Notes under the pieces: model-generated
What the model saw: only the letters and a program-made list of their open reading frames with translations
Told to the model about the DNA's origin: nothing
The model's database searches: none
From: Mansonella perstans
Taxonomy: Eukaryota; Nematoda; Chromadorea; Rhabditida; Onchocercidae
Length of the DNA stretch: 64,000 nt
Assembly: GCA_037074765.1 (NCBI GenBank)
Contig: JBAMDO010000106.1
Location: 186,001 to 250,000, forward strand
Reading direction: 5' to 3'
Shown: positions 25,891 to 39,600 of the stretch, piece after piece
Position numbering within the stretch: position 1 is the first letter of the stretch
How the letters are laid out: every line of letters begins with the position of its first letter
Translations under genes and position numbers: made by a program

Positions 25891-28173
25891 TGTTGGAAGA
25901 GATTGATGATGATGTTTTTTGTTGGCTGACACAGAAGTGCAATGTTGGTAAAGTTTATTGATGACGGTAACAACATTATTAAACGAATACAGAAAATAAG
26001 AATATAGTGATAGATGAGTTTCTTATTTTGGAGTTTCTTATAGGTGAAAAGAGAGAAAATTTTTTAGAGTTGAAGGATGAATAAGGAGTCGGGAAGCAAA
26101 GTCGGACTGGCACAAAACTGATTTGCAAATTGATTAGATTGAATGAAATAATGCCAGTATTTCTTATCGTTTATGTAAGAAATGTGTAAAGAAATTTTTT
26201 AATAATAAGATGTATAAGATCTTAACAATCAATATTTCCACGGCAGCAAGGAAATTTATATAAAAAATTTTTTTTGTATATAAGGAAATTGAATGTAAAT
26301 TATTTTGCCAGATGTATGCAAATCAGACAAAAAACACAATTAGATATTTTAAATATTAGATAGCTAATTTATGATTTTAAGCATGGGAAAATTCTCGTCG
26401 TTCGTCGGAATAATAATAAATGCAAAATTGGTTTTCACTTAGACCAAATAATTTTGTGATACAATTATTTCGATTTTTCTGACATTTACCAGAATTTATA
26501 GAATTTTATGAATTACATCGGAACTCAAAAACTGAAAGTGAAATATGGATCAGAATTTATCATATCATTTCCATTGATGTAAAAAGGGAAGATAAAAAAT
26601 GTTAAAAAATATCAAATACTCATTTTCACATTTTCAGCAGTATACTTTATTTATTCATAATGTTGGCTATGCGGAAAAAATGTAATTAGTTGTATACTGA
26701 AGTAAATGAAGATCTTTCTCTACAGTTCTTGATGCTATAAGCCGGGATACTGTTCACGGTACTAGTAAAGGTGCTCCCACGAAAGAAATATCTTGAAACT
26801 CCTCGATTGATCGATACACAGAAGATGAAGAATAATGTGAACAAAATTGAGGCAACATAACTGATGACAAAATGAGTAGAATTGAATTATATTTGGAACG
26901 CTTAACTTAATATTAATTTGATAAATGGCTGAAGTACCCGCAAAAAATCCTACCATGACAGTACAGGAAAGAGGAATGGGAATACAGGAACAGAATTTGT
27001 AAGGAAATTTGAACTTAATGAATTATAGGAAAAGAATCATTGAGAAGCTCGAACAAACACAAGGAGGTTTCTGAAGAGGGATAAGTTACGGAACATTAGA
27101 AATCGTTGGTGAGCAAATGACGAACGCTGATAATCTCAACAGTTCCTTTATATAAAGGTACAGAATCTTCAAACCAAATGGAAATCCATATTTCCTTTAA
27201 GCATCAAACGCAACATATTCAATAGCAAAATATATGCCATAAGAATTGAAGAAATTCAACTAATAATAAAAGAAATTGAACAAAAAAAAAAAAGAAATAT
27301 TTGCTCTGTGAATCAAAGAAGCAATTAAACAACGGATATGCAAGTAATAATGTAGAAAATCTGGGATTATATTGAAAATATCTTGGAATATAGTTTAATA
27401 TCAATCATATGCTCGAACCAGTAATTGCAATAAAATGCAGTAGGATTATTCCTCATGGTATGTACTAAAGCATAAGATTATTATTATCCGAAACATCTGA
27501 CCGAACAACCAGTTCGACATCTTTGGTATCAAGTTTTGTCAAATTTTTATTGAACGAAACAGAAATAAATATAATTGTTTGAAACAAATTTCGTTTAGCA
27601 AAACAATGACCAACACAAATGAATCGATCCAATTTTATGGGATAGAGAAACTTCTATTTTAACAATAGAATCCACAAAAATAAAATTCATAATCACAAAT
27701 AAAAAACTGAAATAAATGCGCTATTCCTTCTTCTCTTCCTGCTCTATAAAATTGAAATCCTTGATTCTGAACATCGTGAAAGACCACAATTGTTGTTTAC
27801 TCCAATAATTGTTATTTAGAACGATATCACTTTTTTATAAATATTTCATTTGGCAGCGGTAACAAATGTAAAAAAGAGCCGAAAATTGATAGCCAACTGA
27901 AAAATTTATAGCCAATCAGAGAAATCGAGAGATTACAACCAAGAATACTCATGCGTGAAGATTCTTCTACCTTTATAAATCCAGAATCTTATATAAGAAA
28001 ATTAAAAAAGCAATATGTAACTCCATCGGCTTACATTATCGTGGTAAAAAGCATTTCACAAAACCGATAGCTTAAAAAATTTATGTGAAAAATATTTCAC
28101 AAAACTGGTAAATTAAAAAAAAAAATGAGTTCCTTACTGTCTTCATCTAAGGCAAATAACGAATGATAATAAT
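25891..28173. other. Intergenic, possibly decayed mobile-element sequence
   Basis: No exon chain found. Part of this stretch (about 26700-28100) is richer in A and poorer in T than the surroundings, as decayed retroelement coding strands often are, but I cannot identify any domain. A short phrase TTTCACAAAAC is repeated at 28056 and 28096. Confidence 0.45.
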
Positions 28174-29080
28174 TTACCTAATAATATAATTATCATAGCG
28201 AATATCTTTCATAAGATCTGCTGTCTTACAAGGATGAAAGTGATAGAAAAGAAGGTTGAAAACAGGGTGCTCGCGCTGAGATATTGAAGTTAAACAATTT
28301 GCCAATATTGCTTTCTGCTTATGAGGAGGCATCAATTCCAAAATTTCCTCTAAGTTCAATAAAGCACCTGCTGCAACAAAATCATAACTTTTATATGCAT
28401 ACTTATGCTTGAACGTTAGTTGTTGAAAAGCTAACTTAACTTTGAACTAGTTAATTTAATTTTTAAATTTTTTTGTGGTTAACATTCATCTTCAAAGCAA
28501 TAGCAAATAATTAATATAAAATATTAATATAAAATAAAGAATAAAAAGAACTTTGACGACTGAAGATAAACCACAATATGGGCACTTCATAACTTTCACT
28601 ATAAGTAATATGAAATGTGCGTAAAATTGTTTCGCCATTCAATTCCAACACTGAACTGTTTGATAAAAATTGAACATTTCTGTACTGGAATTTTAAAAAT
28701 TTCCAAAAATTAGATGATCTATCTTTAATATTCCCCAAAAATCACAAAGTCAAAATTGTATTTAATTTACACAGTTAGCATAAATTCATTTCCTTCTAGC
28801 ATAAATATCGAACAGTGTTTCACAAATGAAAAGAGATATATACTCTTCCAGTGATTTAACAAAATAATGTTAAATAGAATTCCTATAATTTGCAATAGAA
28901 AAACACTGTACTGTTGTACGAATTTGAATTAGTACTTTAAACAATTCTAAGAGCGTTGTAAAATTGAAAGGACGTGTTTACATCATTAAATTGCCATTGA
29001 TACTTCAGGTCCAAATCTGCCGTCTTTTTGACAAGTTCCGAAATATCTCGATTGAATCTTTCCTTGCTTATTGTTCCCAT
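28174..29080 (-). CDS. atg-10: Autophagy E2-like conjugating enzyme ATG10
   Basis: ATG10 accepts ATG12 from the E1-like ATG7 and passes it to ATG5 in the cytosol. Three exons join in frame: 29080-28982, 28684-28552, 28370-28174 (142 aa). Family marks are the strand ETILRTFHITYSESYEVPILWF (residues about 51-72), then NLEEILE, then SQREHPVF and HPCKT, where Cys125 matches the catalytic cysteine. The N-terminus (DLDLKYQWQF) fits the family's early Trp motif. It is shorter than human ATG10 (about 220 aa): the middle loop is reduced, and it stops after NYIIR, where other members continue with a WLS-GP segment. That last codon overlaps a possible donor (TTAG/GTAAAT), but I found no matching downstream exon. 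A TTTTTTGCAG acceptor ends 24 nt before the ATG, which suggests trans-splicing. Confidence 0.86.
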
Positions 29081-29861
29081 TATTAAACTTTATTTAATTA
29101 ATTCCTGCAAAAAACAATTCGAATAACAACACAAGAAAACCATTTCATTTAATTTCCATTTTTTTCAATTCAAAATTTTCCCAGCAAATTTATTCAATAT
29201 TTTCTTATAAGTTAAATTTGTTATAGTCTCATAATACCAAAGTGAAATTTAACTTTGCTATTTACCAATCATATTTAAAGGACAAATTATCGGCAACAGT
29301 AGATTGACCGGAAGAGCGGAAGCGGAAAAAATGCTGTCATAATGAAAAGTAGCATGCAACGATAGTGAAATCAATCGTTCTTCTATTGTTATTTATTCTA
29401 TTGAAATATTCGGAAGAATTGCAGTACTTTGCTAAAAAAAAAAGAAAAAAAACAAATAAAGGTTACTCGAATTTTAAAGTGATAATGAACAATGATTGAA
29501 ATCTGACAAAAGTTAATGTATCCTAAAATTTATTAATATAAAATTTGATAAATGTATGTTTAAAAAAAAAATATCTTAATAGTAAAAAATTTTTTAAATA
29601 GGAATAGAAAATGGAAGAGATCAAAGTAAAGATGCTATTTGCAAATGAAGCATTGACCTTTTGACATTGACCTTTTGACAAAAAATGACACATAGCTGTA
29701 AGTTTTGGATATTTATAAGTAGGAAATAATAAATAATAGATTGCATTTTGATACTGTATTCAATAGGTATTACATACATACATATATTAATTGATATACA
29801 TGAAAACTTCTTTCTTTAATTTGTGTCACTAAGCAAAAGAATGAAATGGACTGTTGCTATG
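29081..29861. other. Intergenic upstream of atg-10
   Basis: It holds the presumed trans-splice acceptor of atg-10 (29105-29114) and probably its promoter. A short tandem phrase TTGACCTTTTGACA occurs near 29656-29680. No exon seen. Confidence 0.5.
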
Positions 29862-30205
29862 CAGGACAGAGGACAGAGGACAGAAGATAGAAGATACAGG
29901 ACAGAGGACAGAGGAGACAGGACAGATGATACAGGACAGAGGACAGAGGACATAGGACAGAGGACAGAGGACATAGGACAGAGGACACAGGACAGAGGAC
30001 AGAGGACACAGGACAGAGGACAGAGGACACAGGACAGAGGACAGAGGACACAGGACAGAGGACAGAGGACACAGGACAGAGGACAGAGGACAGAGGACAC
30101 AGGACAGAGGACAGAGGACACAGGACAGAGGACAGAGGACACAGGACAGAGGACAGAGGACAGAGGACATAGGACAGAGGACACAAGCAAAGGTCACAGG
30201 ACAAA
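29862..30205 (+). repeat. Minisatellite, GGACAGA / GGACACA units
   Basis: About 340 bp of 7-bp units arranged mainly as 14-mers (AGGACAGAGGACAC). The repeat lacks stop codons in several frames on both strands, which produces long but meaningless open frames. The left end is more degenerate (GAAGATAGAAGATACAGGAC) than the centre. Confidence 0.95.
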
Positions 30206-30299
30206 CCATGTTGTTAATACCAAACTTCAATGTAAACAAACAATAGGCGTTCTGCCAACACTTCTCACAGACATACAATCAGACACCATGTCATATTCA

Positions 30300-30374
30300 C
30301 ACATACGTACACACACAGACACACACACAGACACACACACACAAACACACACACACACAAACACACACACACAA

Positions 30375-30406
<32 letters not shown>

Positions 30407-30410
30407 ATGT
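30300..30410 (+). repeat. CA-rich microsatellite
   Basis: Run of CA dinucleotides interrupted by CAGACA and CAAACA variants. It lies 100 bp from the minisatellite. Confidence 0.95.
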
Positions 30411-33400
30411 ATAGATAGATCAATGATTCAACAAACTGTCCTCCTTTTTCAGTAGTTACGCATTGGAATTAAATTTGTCATTTTTACACTAAACATAAAT
30501 TCGTTTATGTGTATATGCGTTCTGTTTTTTTTTTTTTTTTTTTTTTTAAATTTCTAGAAAATTTAAGAAATTTTTAAAATTTTAAATGTAAAAATGAAAA
30601 GAGTAAAGTAAGAAAGTTATTTGTCAATGATTTTAATCTTTAGACAATTAAAAATTAATGTATAAATGATTACAGTAAGAATGATTGTAATTTATAGGAT
30701 AGATATTTATTTTAATTTTAATCTGATTAAATTCAATAAGATTACAAAAAAGATCTATTAGATTATCATATTCATTCATTCTATCAATAATAAATATTCA
30801 AACTAAACGAATAATCTTTCATCTAATAGCAATGACCTAATTTAAAATACTAACATCGAAGGGATTTTAATGTTACCTGGAATTCCTATCTTTATCTAGT
30901 GGGTTCATATGTTTCGGTTAAAGAATATACAATTACTATCTCATAATCATATAGAACATATACATGTTCATCTTTCATCTTTTTTTTTCACTTCTCTTTG
31001 TTAATTAGTCACTTTGTTAATTAGCTCTTTGTTAAATAGTCACTTTGTTAATTAGCTTTTTGTTAATTAGTCACTTTGTTAATTATCAAATTTTCTATTT
31101 GTCATTTTCTTAATTAGTATTTTGTTGTTGGTTAATGAGGTCTATCCTAAATGACATTTCACAGTCGTCAATGCAGATCATGTTCTGTTCTTTACATCAA
31201 TAGATGACATGTGTACAATTTGCTGAAAAATGTCATAAGATCAATACGAAGAATGAAAAAGACAGAAAATTGTATTTGAATCATCCTTTATCGATACATT
31301 ATTTGATTATGATTTTAGTAAGTGAACGAATAATATTTGAAAATAAAATCTTTTTATATGTATTATATAAATCGTAAACTCTCTTTCCTACCTGGAAAGC
31401 ATAAAATATCTTATAAATATTTAAATCAGATACTATTCAATTTCCATTAATCAATTTCCATTTTAAGGTCATCGGTATTGCTTGTTTTTTATCTTTGCTA
31501 ACTTTTAAAATATTGAAAGCAATGTATCGTTTTATTTCTTTCTTTAATTTTTATGAAGTCAGTATATTTTTATATAAAATTCGAAGTGTTCAATGGTAAA
31601 ACCAGTTTTACCCAATGTTCCTCCAAACATTAGTTGACAATGATTGACGAGTATTGAGTGCAGAAGTCATGTTTAGGCACAAGTTAAGTAATAATTATTT
31701 TCAAAAATTACAGTTTTTGTTAATCGAAATTAAAGTGAAATATTATTCAATTAAGACTATTTTTAAGGATAAGTATCGCAGATTTTCATACTTTCCACGA
31801 AATTGAAAAATTCCAAATTAGATTCCATGAATTATAGATATTATTTAAAGTGCTTTTTATAACAGTTTTTATTATTTTTCACAGTACTAAATTAGGTTAT
31901 TAATTATAATCCATCTTTATTTATGCGAGCTACTATAAGTTTTCTTTGTACGAGCAGCAAAGTATAAGATAAAAGTAAAACTACAATTTGTTACTTTTAA
32001 TTCTCTTATTTCGGATATCAATGATGGTAAAATTGCTGGATATTTACTGTCACTTTGGTTATTTTCTATATAGTTTTCAATTTCACCTGTTACATAGTAA
32101 TTGTATTTGACTTTCTGTCCTCATCTTACTTGTACTCAATGGTGAAAAGTTATGTAACTGAACTAGTTTTTGAAGTTAAAGTTCGATATAGAGTAAGATT
32201 ATTTCTTTTGTCAGAATTAGTCTCTCTCTATCATTTGGGAATTACTGTGTATGAAGTTTTTATTCTTTTTTCTTATCTATTTTCAGGATAATCAGTTAGT
32301 AGTGGATTTTTTTTTTATGTTAAAAAAAGGAAGCAAATGAATAAAGTGAATAGCAGTATTACATCATAAAATTTCTATTTATGATAATCTTGGTCACTAT
32401 TTTATGTATTTTCTCCCATCCTAATTTGCATTTTTAGTTCAACCATTCTCCTAATAAATTTCATTTTTACTATTGTGAAAACGCGTGCATGCATTCCTGA
32501 TGATATCTGCAGTGACATTCTCAAATTGTCACCTTTCCACTAATAATGTGTCCTATACTTGCATGTCATTCTATCATTTTTGCATTTTCTATCGGATCGA
32601 TACTGCTGTATAACTTTGCTGTTTATTAAATCATTGAACAAATAGAAATGCGCAATAAAATGCTCCCAATTGATGGTTATTCTAATGTGAATGTCCATCT
32701 CATCACCATGAAGCCGTAGTCATTCCATACTACTAATCTCCTCTTATGGAACACTCAACTATTCCCGAAAATCTTCCAGCCCTCATTTCTGTACAATTGT
32801 CCATTCTAGTCTCAAAAAGTACTTGAGTAAAAGAAATTCAAGTACTTTTGCATACATTAGACACTGCACTGTCCCAATTACAGTCATTAAAATATATTTT
32901 ATGCGGCAAAGAATAATGTGCTACAGTAAGGTATTAACTTCTACAAGAAATCAAAATTTCTTCAACATTTACTTTCAAATTGATTAACTTACTCTAACTG
33001 ATAGACTTAATTTCATTAATTGGTGTTTTTTTATTGTATATTTATATAAACATGTATCTTCGGTTTAATTAAAAAAATCTTTATAAAATATCAAGTAATT
33101 TCTTACTTTTACAAGTAATTATTTAAAGATAATTCAAATTTGTGAACTTTTTTCAAAAGATTCGTTAGGATTGTCTTGTCGTGTGTATACATTCATTATT
33201 GTGATAAGAAAGTTATAAAAGATTGTGCAAGTTTTCTACAAGTGATAAAGATGGATTTATGATAGGTCGTGTTTTGAAAGTTAACTGTTGGTTTTTTTTT
33301 TTAAAATTTATCTAAAGGATAGTGTGGAAAATAATAAATTTTTGCAATAACAAAAGTCATGAAGAAGTCAAACACTTGAAAGAATTCAGTTAGATTTTTT

Positions 33401-36310
33401 ACGACAGCAAAGGATTATTCTAGAAAGCAAAGCAACACAGTTGTTTCGCGGATTCTGACAACTAATTATTTGCAAGTCCTTTGTATCAGTGCATTTCTTT
33501 CGACACATTTTACTTCTCATCCTGAATATATCATTCCATGCTATTTCTCCGCTTAGCATACTTTATTGTCCTTACTTCCTTATTTTCATTTCCTAACCAC
33601 TAAAAGTTATATATTTGCTTTATTTCTCAAATATTTTAATGCTTTTTTTTCAGTGCTTCTTGTAGAATTGACAATTTTGTTTTGAAAAGGTATCAATCGA
33701 GGTGATGATGACCTTCACGGAGGTGTAATTTAATGAGAAATAGATTATTTGGCAAATAATACTACTAAAACTTAGATTAGTTTTCAGTAAAACTTGATAA
33801 GTTTCACATCTTTTTGAATCTTTGTTTTTTTTTTTTTTTTTTACAATTCATATTTGTTTTTATAATAGGACGAAAGCTAGAGATTTAATTGTCTCTTACT
33901 TTTTTATTATACTATAGTAGAATCTACTGATGAAATTAAAATAATCGATAAGTATGGTAAAGTTATGAAATGGAGATAGAAAAGTGTCATTGCTTGAAAA
34001 GTAATAGCATGAACCACTGAGATTTGTGCATTGACAGATTGGAAGAAGTTTTCGGTTGTAAATAAGAGTATACATATATTGAAGGAATATCAGTGTGAAA
34101 TCTGAAATGAAATGGTGGATATAAATTAGAGTCGGCAATGATTGATGAAACAGATCAGAAGCAATTGAAAACAAGATTTAGTTCACTTTACTTCTCTCTC
34201 GGAGATGTTTCAGGGATAAAATATGTTTGCTTTTCATTGGATGAAACAATTGTTTGTTGATAAATTGCCATACTTTAGAGAGATTTATATACTTAATTCA
34301 CTTTAACATTCATTTCTCTTACATTTTGTTGAATGGTTTGTTTGAAAAAAAAAGTAAAAGAAAAACTTTGACTAATTGTCTTAATGAATAATAATTTCAA
34401 ATTATTGCAATATGATTGGAAATATTGTCAGTGATTAATTTTGAACAGAATATAATTTGATTTTCATTCTTTCTTATCTTTGCTTAATAATAATAATTAA
34501 ATGTTTGATAAGAATATTATTTTTTGCTCACTTGGCTAAACGTTTCATTTGCTATGTGATCATAATCATCAACATTATTGAATTAGGCCAATTTTACTTC
34601 AATTAGCTTTGATTATGTTTATTTGTTTAATCTTTTTTTTATTTTTTTTATTTTGAAAATTAGTACAACCTGATTCAGGCAAGACCTGATCCAGCAAGAA
34701 GGAAGTATAGTTGTTTAGTATAAGTGAACGTGTTAAGATAGCATTTAAATAAACAGTTGCATTTCATTCTGTCATATTGTTGTTATTCTTTTTAAAGCTA
34801 GAAGAAACTTTTGATATCCATAGAACTTTCTTGTTTATTGGTTAGTTCTCTATTGGCTATTTATGAATGCTATTTGTAATTTTTTCAGCGTTACAAACTT
34901 TCCTTGATGAGGGAAGATAAGATGATTTAAATTATTGTATTCTATCGCAAGTATGTCCAATAATTTATATTAATGAAGTTATCTTCCAACAAATTCTTGC
35001 TGTTTACTTATTTTTTCCTATTTACCTATTCATTTTCTCTTATTCCTTCTAGAATTCATTAATTGCTCTAAAGTCAGAAGTTGTACTTTTGTTCAAAAAT
35101 TGAATCTTTTCCTTTTTTTTGTCCGTCTAATTTTTTTCCAATCAACAATTTAAAATTCAACATAATTCGAGGAAACTGTATTGTGGAGTTGTTTATTTGA
35201 ATAAGATAGGAAAAATTTCATCTGATAAGTATATTTTAAAAAGGAAAAAATGAACTTAGAAGAAATCAATCTTATACTCGTTGGTGATTTCAGTTTTAAA
35301 ATTTTTAATTGAAATAATCTCTGTCAGAAGTTTGATTTTCTTTATTTCTTCTTCCTTGCTAATTGAATTGATTGTCATTTCATGTTTTTCGATTAAATTT
35401 TCAGTTCTTTATGTGAAATTCAATCAATTTTCTCTAAAACATTACGATAGTAATGTAAATCAGTGATTTTGAAAGTTTATTAATTTCACTAAATTAAGAT
35501 GAAATTAGTGTTATTTGCATAATAATTAAGGACATTGCTAAAATCATAATTGTAGTAATTATATTTTAATTGTAATGGAATTTTTCACTTAGTATAAAAC
35601 AAAAAACAGTTGAACATTACTCTTTGGAACTCTAAGGCATTTTGCGACCAGTGATTGGTAATAAATTGATTTGGCAAATTGATTTATTTGTTAATTAAAT
35701 AAAAATTAAATGAAGAGAAAATAGGACGATAATACATGGGTAAAAAGAAAACTAATTGTGCTTTTCCTTGAGCTACATTTCTTCCTTTGGTTCTAGTTTT
35801 TCAGGTATTTTTCGTATTTGTCCTTCCAGAGAGGTTGTTTGAATGAAGCAATAAGGATGGTTGAGGTAAAAGAATTATCCGAAATCCTTAACACTATTAT
35901 CACTCATCCAAAAGTAAAGTTCAAGAATTTTGCTATTAATTAAATAAAATTGAATTGAAAAAATTTTAATTTGACAATTTAAACAATTATAAATGCATAG
36001 CTTGAATGTATTTATGTATTTACACAAACAATAGCCGACTTATTAATTCGTGATAAAGTGCTAATCGTAATTGTTCTTTTCATTCATTATTCGATTATAA
36101 AGCATTCATTGTATTGGGAATTCTCGGGACATGGAAAGACATAAACATGCTTTGCTATGCAGCTATTTTTCCGATGATCTTTGCATTTTTTTTTAAATGA
36201 AATTCGAAAGTTCATTGCTCTATTATATGATTCATTTTTTGTTTAAACAACGATTTTTCTTTTGTTTTCGTTCTCCGTTTTTTTTTTTCGTTTTTTCTTT
36301 TCTTGTAAAA
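30411..36310. other. Gene-poor interval
   Basis: No supported exon. It contains T or A homopolymers (30521-30547, 33826-33842) and the short tandem repeat described separately. Open frames at 32055-32291 and 33896-34174 are simply AT-rich hydrophobic translations with no splice context. Confidence 0.5.
30998..31095 (+). repeat. Short tandem repeat TTGTTAATTAGTCACTT
   Basis: About six degenerate 15-18 bp units alternating TTAATTAGTCACTTTG and TTAATTAGCTCTTTG. Confidence 0.85.
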
Positions 36311-36446
36311 ACGTTTTAATTTTAGGAATGAGCATTTGCAGAATACGTTTTAATTTTAGGAATGAGCATTTGCAGAATACGTTTTAATTTTAGGAATGAG
36401 CATTTGCAGAATACGTTTTAATTTTAGGAATGAGCATTTGCAGAAT
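36311..36446 (+). repeat. Four identical 34-bp tandem copies
   Basis: The unit starts ACGTTTTAATTTTAGG and ends CATTTGCAGAAT. All four copies are identical by eye. It ends 196 bp before the vab-9 start codon. Confidence 0.95.
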
Positions 36447-36610
36447 ATTGATAGATTTGGAATGTCTTATTCCTAGAAAATTCAGATGCACTGGTTTTTT
36501 TCTTTCTGTTCTCGTTGAGTTTATAGGTTATAATTAGTATAAAAGTGAAATCTTTGTTATTTTACGTTGCTATCTTAGCATTTAGCAATAAGGGAATATT
36601 TTTGTAACAG

Positions 36611-36622
36611 TTTTATTTGCAG
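36611..36622 (+). promoter_or_regulatory. Presumed trans-splice acceptor of vab-9
   Basis: TTTTATTTGCAG ends 19 nt before the ATG at 36642. A cis-spliced 5' UTR is the alternative. Confidence 0.5.
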
Positions 36623-36641
36623 AGAAACTGAACGGATTTGT

Positions 36642-39600
36642 ATGGCAGTGCAAGCAACTACTATTGAAACAGTTACTGTAGTGAGACCTCTCAAGGTTAA
36701 TTCCTCACTAAATTTTTTGTAATTACAATTAATTTGAAAATTTTCTATAATAATGATTATTTATCAAGATTTATGATGAGGCAATTTTCATCCAAATAGT
36801 TAAAAGTGCTTAAGATAGTTCGATGATATTTCCGGTTCAGGTCTTAAATTTGGAATTAAAATTATTGCTATTAATAGAAACTAGATTATATGGATTGAGA
36901 TTTAAAATATGTGCTACTTTTCATACAATTGACGTCTTATCATTGCATGCATTTAAAAAAATACAGCTATCTGATAATGGAAGTGATATCGTTCGCTGAT
37001 AACGTTTTACATAGAACTGATATACTCTTCATTTTATGTGATGAAGTATAAGAATTGCTTTTGAAAATATTAATTTGAGGTGATAGCTCTGGTGTGTTTT
37101 TTGGTTACATTCATTCTTTTGATATTATGTTTATCGACAACATGGTGGCTTCGATCAGGTAGTTTCCGGACTGGTTTATGGTATGAATGTACAGCATCTG
37201 ATCAAACACAATCAACAATAGTTGGTGGTCCACCGCCTGGAAAGTGCCAAAAAATCCATCGTCATGCTGGTAGAAATCTCTTTCATTTGGTTCCTATATC
37301 AAAGAAAAAATGGAAAAGCCTAGCAAAAAATTAATTAATTATGCTTTAATACTATTTTGTCTTCTACAACTGACTGAAGGATTATGTCAGATAACAAAGA
37401 ATCAACAGAATCAATTATTTCAACTTTTATATAACTGACATAGCTAAACTATTTAAAGACAAATAAAGAATGATATACCAACCTTTCTTCTGATGTACAT
37501 CTAAAGGCAGTTTACTTTTTTTAGTTAAGTTTAATTATATTTCCAAAACTTCTGGAAGTATCTTGCCTATTTTTAATAAAAGAATTAATTAAATTATAAT
37601 AGCACAGAAATAAAGGCTATAAGGTTATTTTTTGAAATGAGCAATCATATATATATATTTTTTGTTTTATTCGTCATTTAAACTAATTTAAAAACTTGAA
37701 ATTTCGCTTAGCATTATTTTTTGATATTCGATATTCTTATTATGTCAGCTTAAAACGTAACAAAAAATTGATTGTTTTTATAAAAAATATATTCACTATT
37801 TATTTAGATGACTTCTAAATTTATGCAAAATTGTAAAAAGTTATGAATTTTAAAGTTATGAAATTATGAATTCTAAAGTGTGAAAAAAAAAAGTTGATGA
37901 CTTCATTTAATTTTTTATAATTGCCAGAAGAGAAAATTAATTTTAGAAAATTATTCATACTTTCACAGAATTTTGGAATAGGAATGTCTAACAAATGACA
38001 AAAAATGTGTAACAAATGACGTGCTGTCTTTATTGGTCAATCGTTCCATTTAATGCTTTCTTTTCTATCGATTACTTTTAACAATTTGCAGAGTAAGTCA
38101 ATGTTGTACATTACGTCAATAAGTCAATAAATAAGTCACTGTTGTACATTAAGTCAATAAGTCAATAAATAAGTCAATGTTGTACATTAAGTCAATAAGT
38201 CAATAAATAAGTCGATGTTGTACATTAAGTCAATAAGTAAGTCAATGTGCAAGTCAATGTTGTACATTAAGTAAGTCAATAAATCAATGTTGTAAGTCAA
38301 TATTGTACATTAAGTCAATAAGTAAGTCAATGTGCAAGTCAATGTTGTACATTAAGTAAGTCAATAAATCAATGTTGTAAGTCAATAAGTAAGTCAATAT
38401 TGTACATTAAGTCAATAAGTAAGTCAATGTGCAAGTCAATGTTGTACATTAAGTAAGTCAATAAATCAATGTTGTAAGTCAATAAGTAAGTCAATATTGT
38501 ACATTAAGTCAATAAGTAAGTCAATGTGCAAGTCAATGTTGTACATTAAGTAAGTCAATAAATCAATGTTGTAAGTCAATAAATAAGTGAATTGTTATAT
38601 TTAGAAATGATAAATGGATGAATATTTGTTTGTTAAATGCTATGAAAATGATAATATTGGGATGATATTTGTAGCTTTTTATCCATAAAGTAAAAAATGA
38701 GGCGGCATTGGGAATGAATGTGTGCGCAATGGGTTGGGGTTGGGTATAAATTGAAAGGAGAATGAGTGAGTGCTGAGTGGAACCATTTTATGTATCATAC
38801 AATCACTCAATGTTTCTTTCTTTCTTTTTTTCTTTTCCTTAATATATCAAGATATGGGTGCATGTCTGATTTCATTTAATTTTTTCTTTTTATTGGATAT
38901 TTTTTTTTTTTTTTAAAAAAACATTCTCTTCTTCTTATAGGAATTACTGGGAATTATGGGCAGGAAATATAGGAGTTCAAATAAGATAGTTCAAAGGGTC
39001 AAATTTTTCAGTACGTAACGAAATTCTCTGTCTTGAAATTGTAACAATTCGACTTCGTAAGATTCTTGCAGAAACTACCGGGAGGAAATATAGAAGTTCG
39101 AAGGGTGAAATTTTTCAGCACGTAACGAAATTCTCTGTCTTGAAATTGTAGCAATTCGACTTCGTAAGATTCTTGCAGAAACTACCGGGAGGAAATATAG
39201 AAGTTCGAAGGGTGAAATTTTTCAGCACGTAACGAAATTCTCTGTCTTGAAATAGCAATTCGACCTCGTAAGGTTCTTGCAAGAATTATCGGGAGAAAAT
39301 ATAGGAGTTCGAATAAGATAGTTCGACGGGTAAAATTTTTCAATGTATAACAAAATTCTCTGTCTTGAAATAGTAGCAATTTGACCTCGTAAAAAGTAGT
39401 TCAAAGGGTAAAATTTTTCAATGTATTTTAACGAAATTCACTATCTTGAAATAGTAATTCGACTTAAACATTTTTACGAAGGCATATAAAAGTCCTTCAT
39501 TTTTCTTTTTTCTACTTTTTTTTGTTTGTTAATTTAAAATGAAAAGAAGAGAAATGACATTGTCATCATTGTCGTACGCCATTCTTTTCCTAAGCAACAA

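Noticed and set aside
29816..30455. Long open frames of 115-210 codons on both strands
   Set aside because: They are produced by the stop-free minisatellite and CA repeat; there is no normal protein composition, start context or splicing.
32055..32291. Hydrophobic 78-codon open frame
   Set aside because: Phe/Tyr/Val-rich translation typical of T-rich DNA; no family motif and no neighbouring exons.
39182..39404. Two overlapping minus-strand open frames
   Set aside because: Translations of the 107-bp intronic tandem repeat.
36311..39475. CRISPR-like array
   Set aside because: The repeats are head-to-tail without unique spacers and the genome is eukaryotic.
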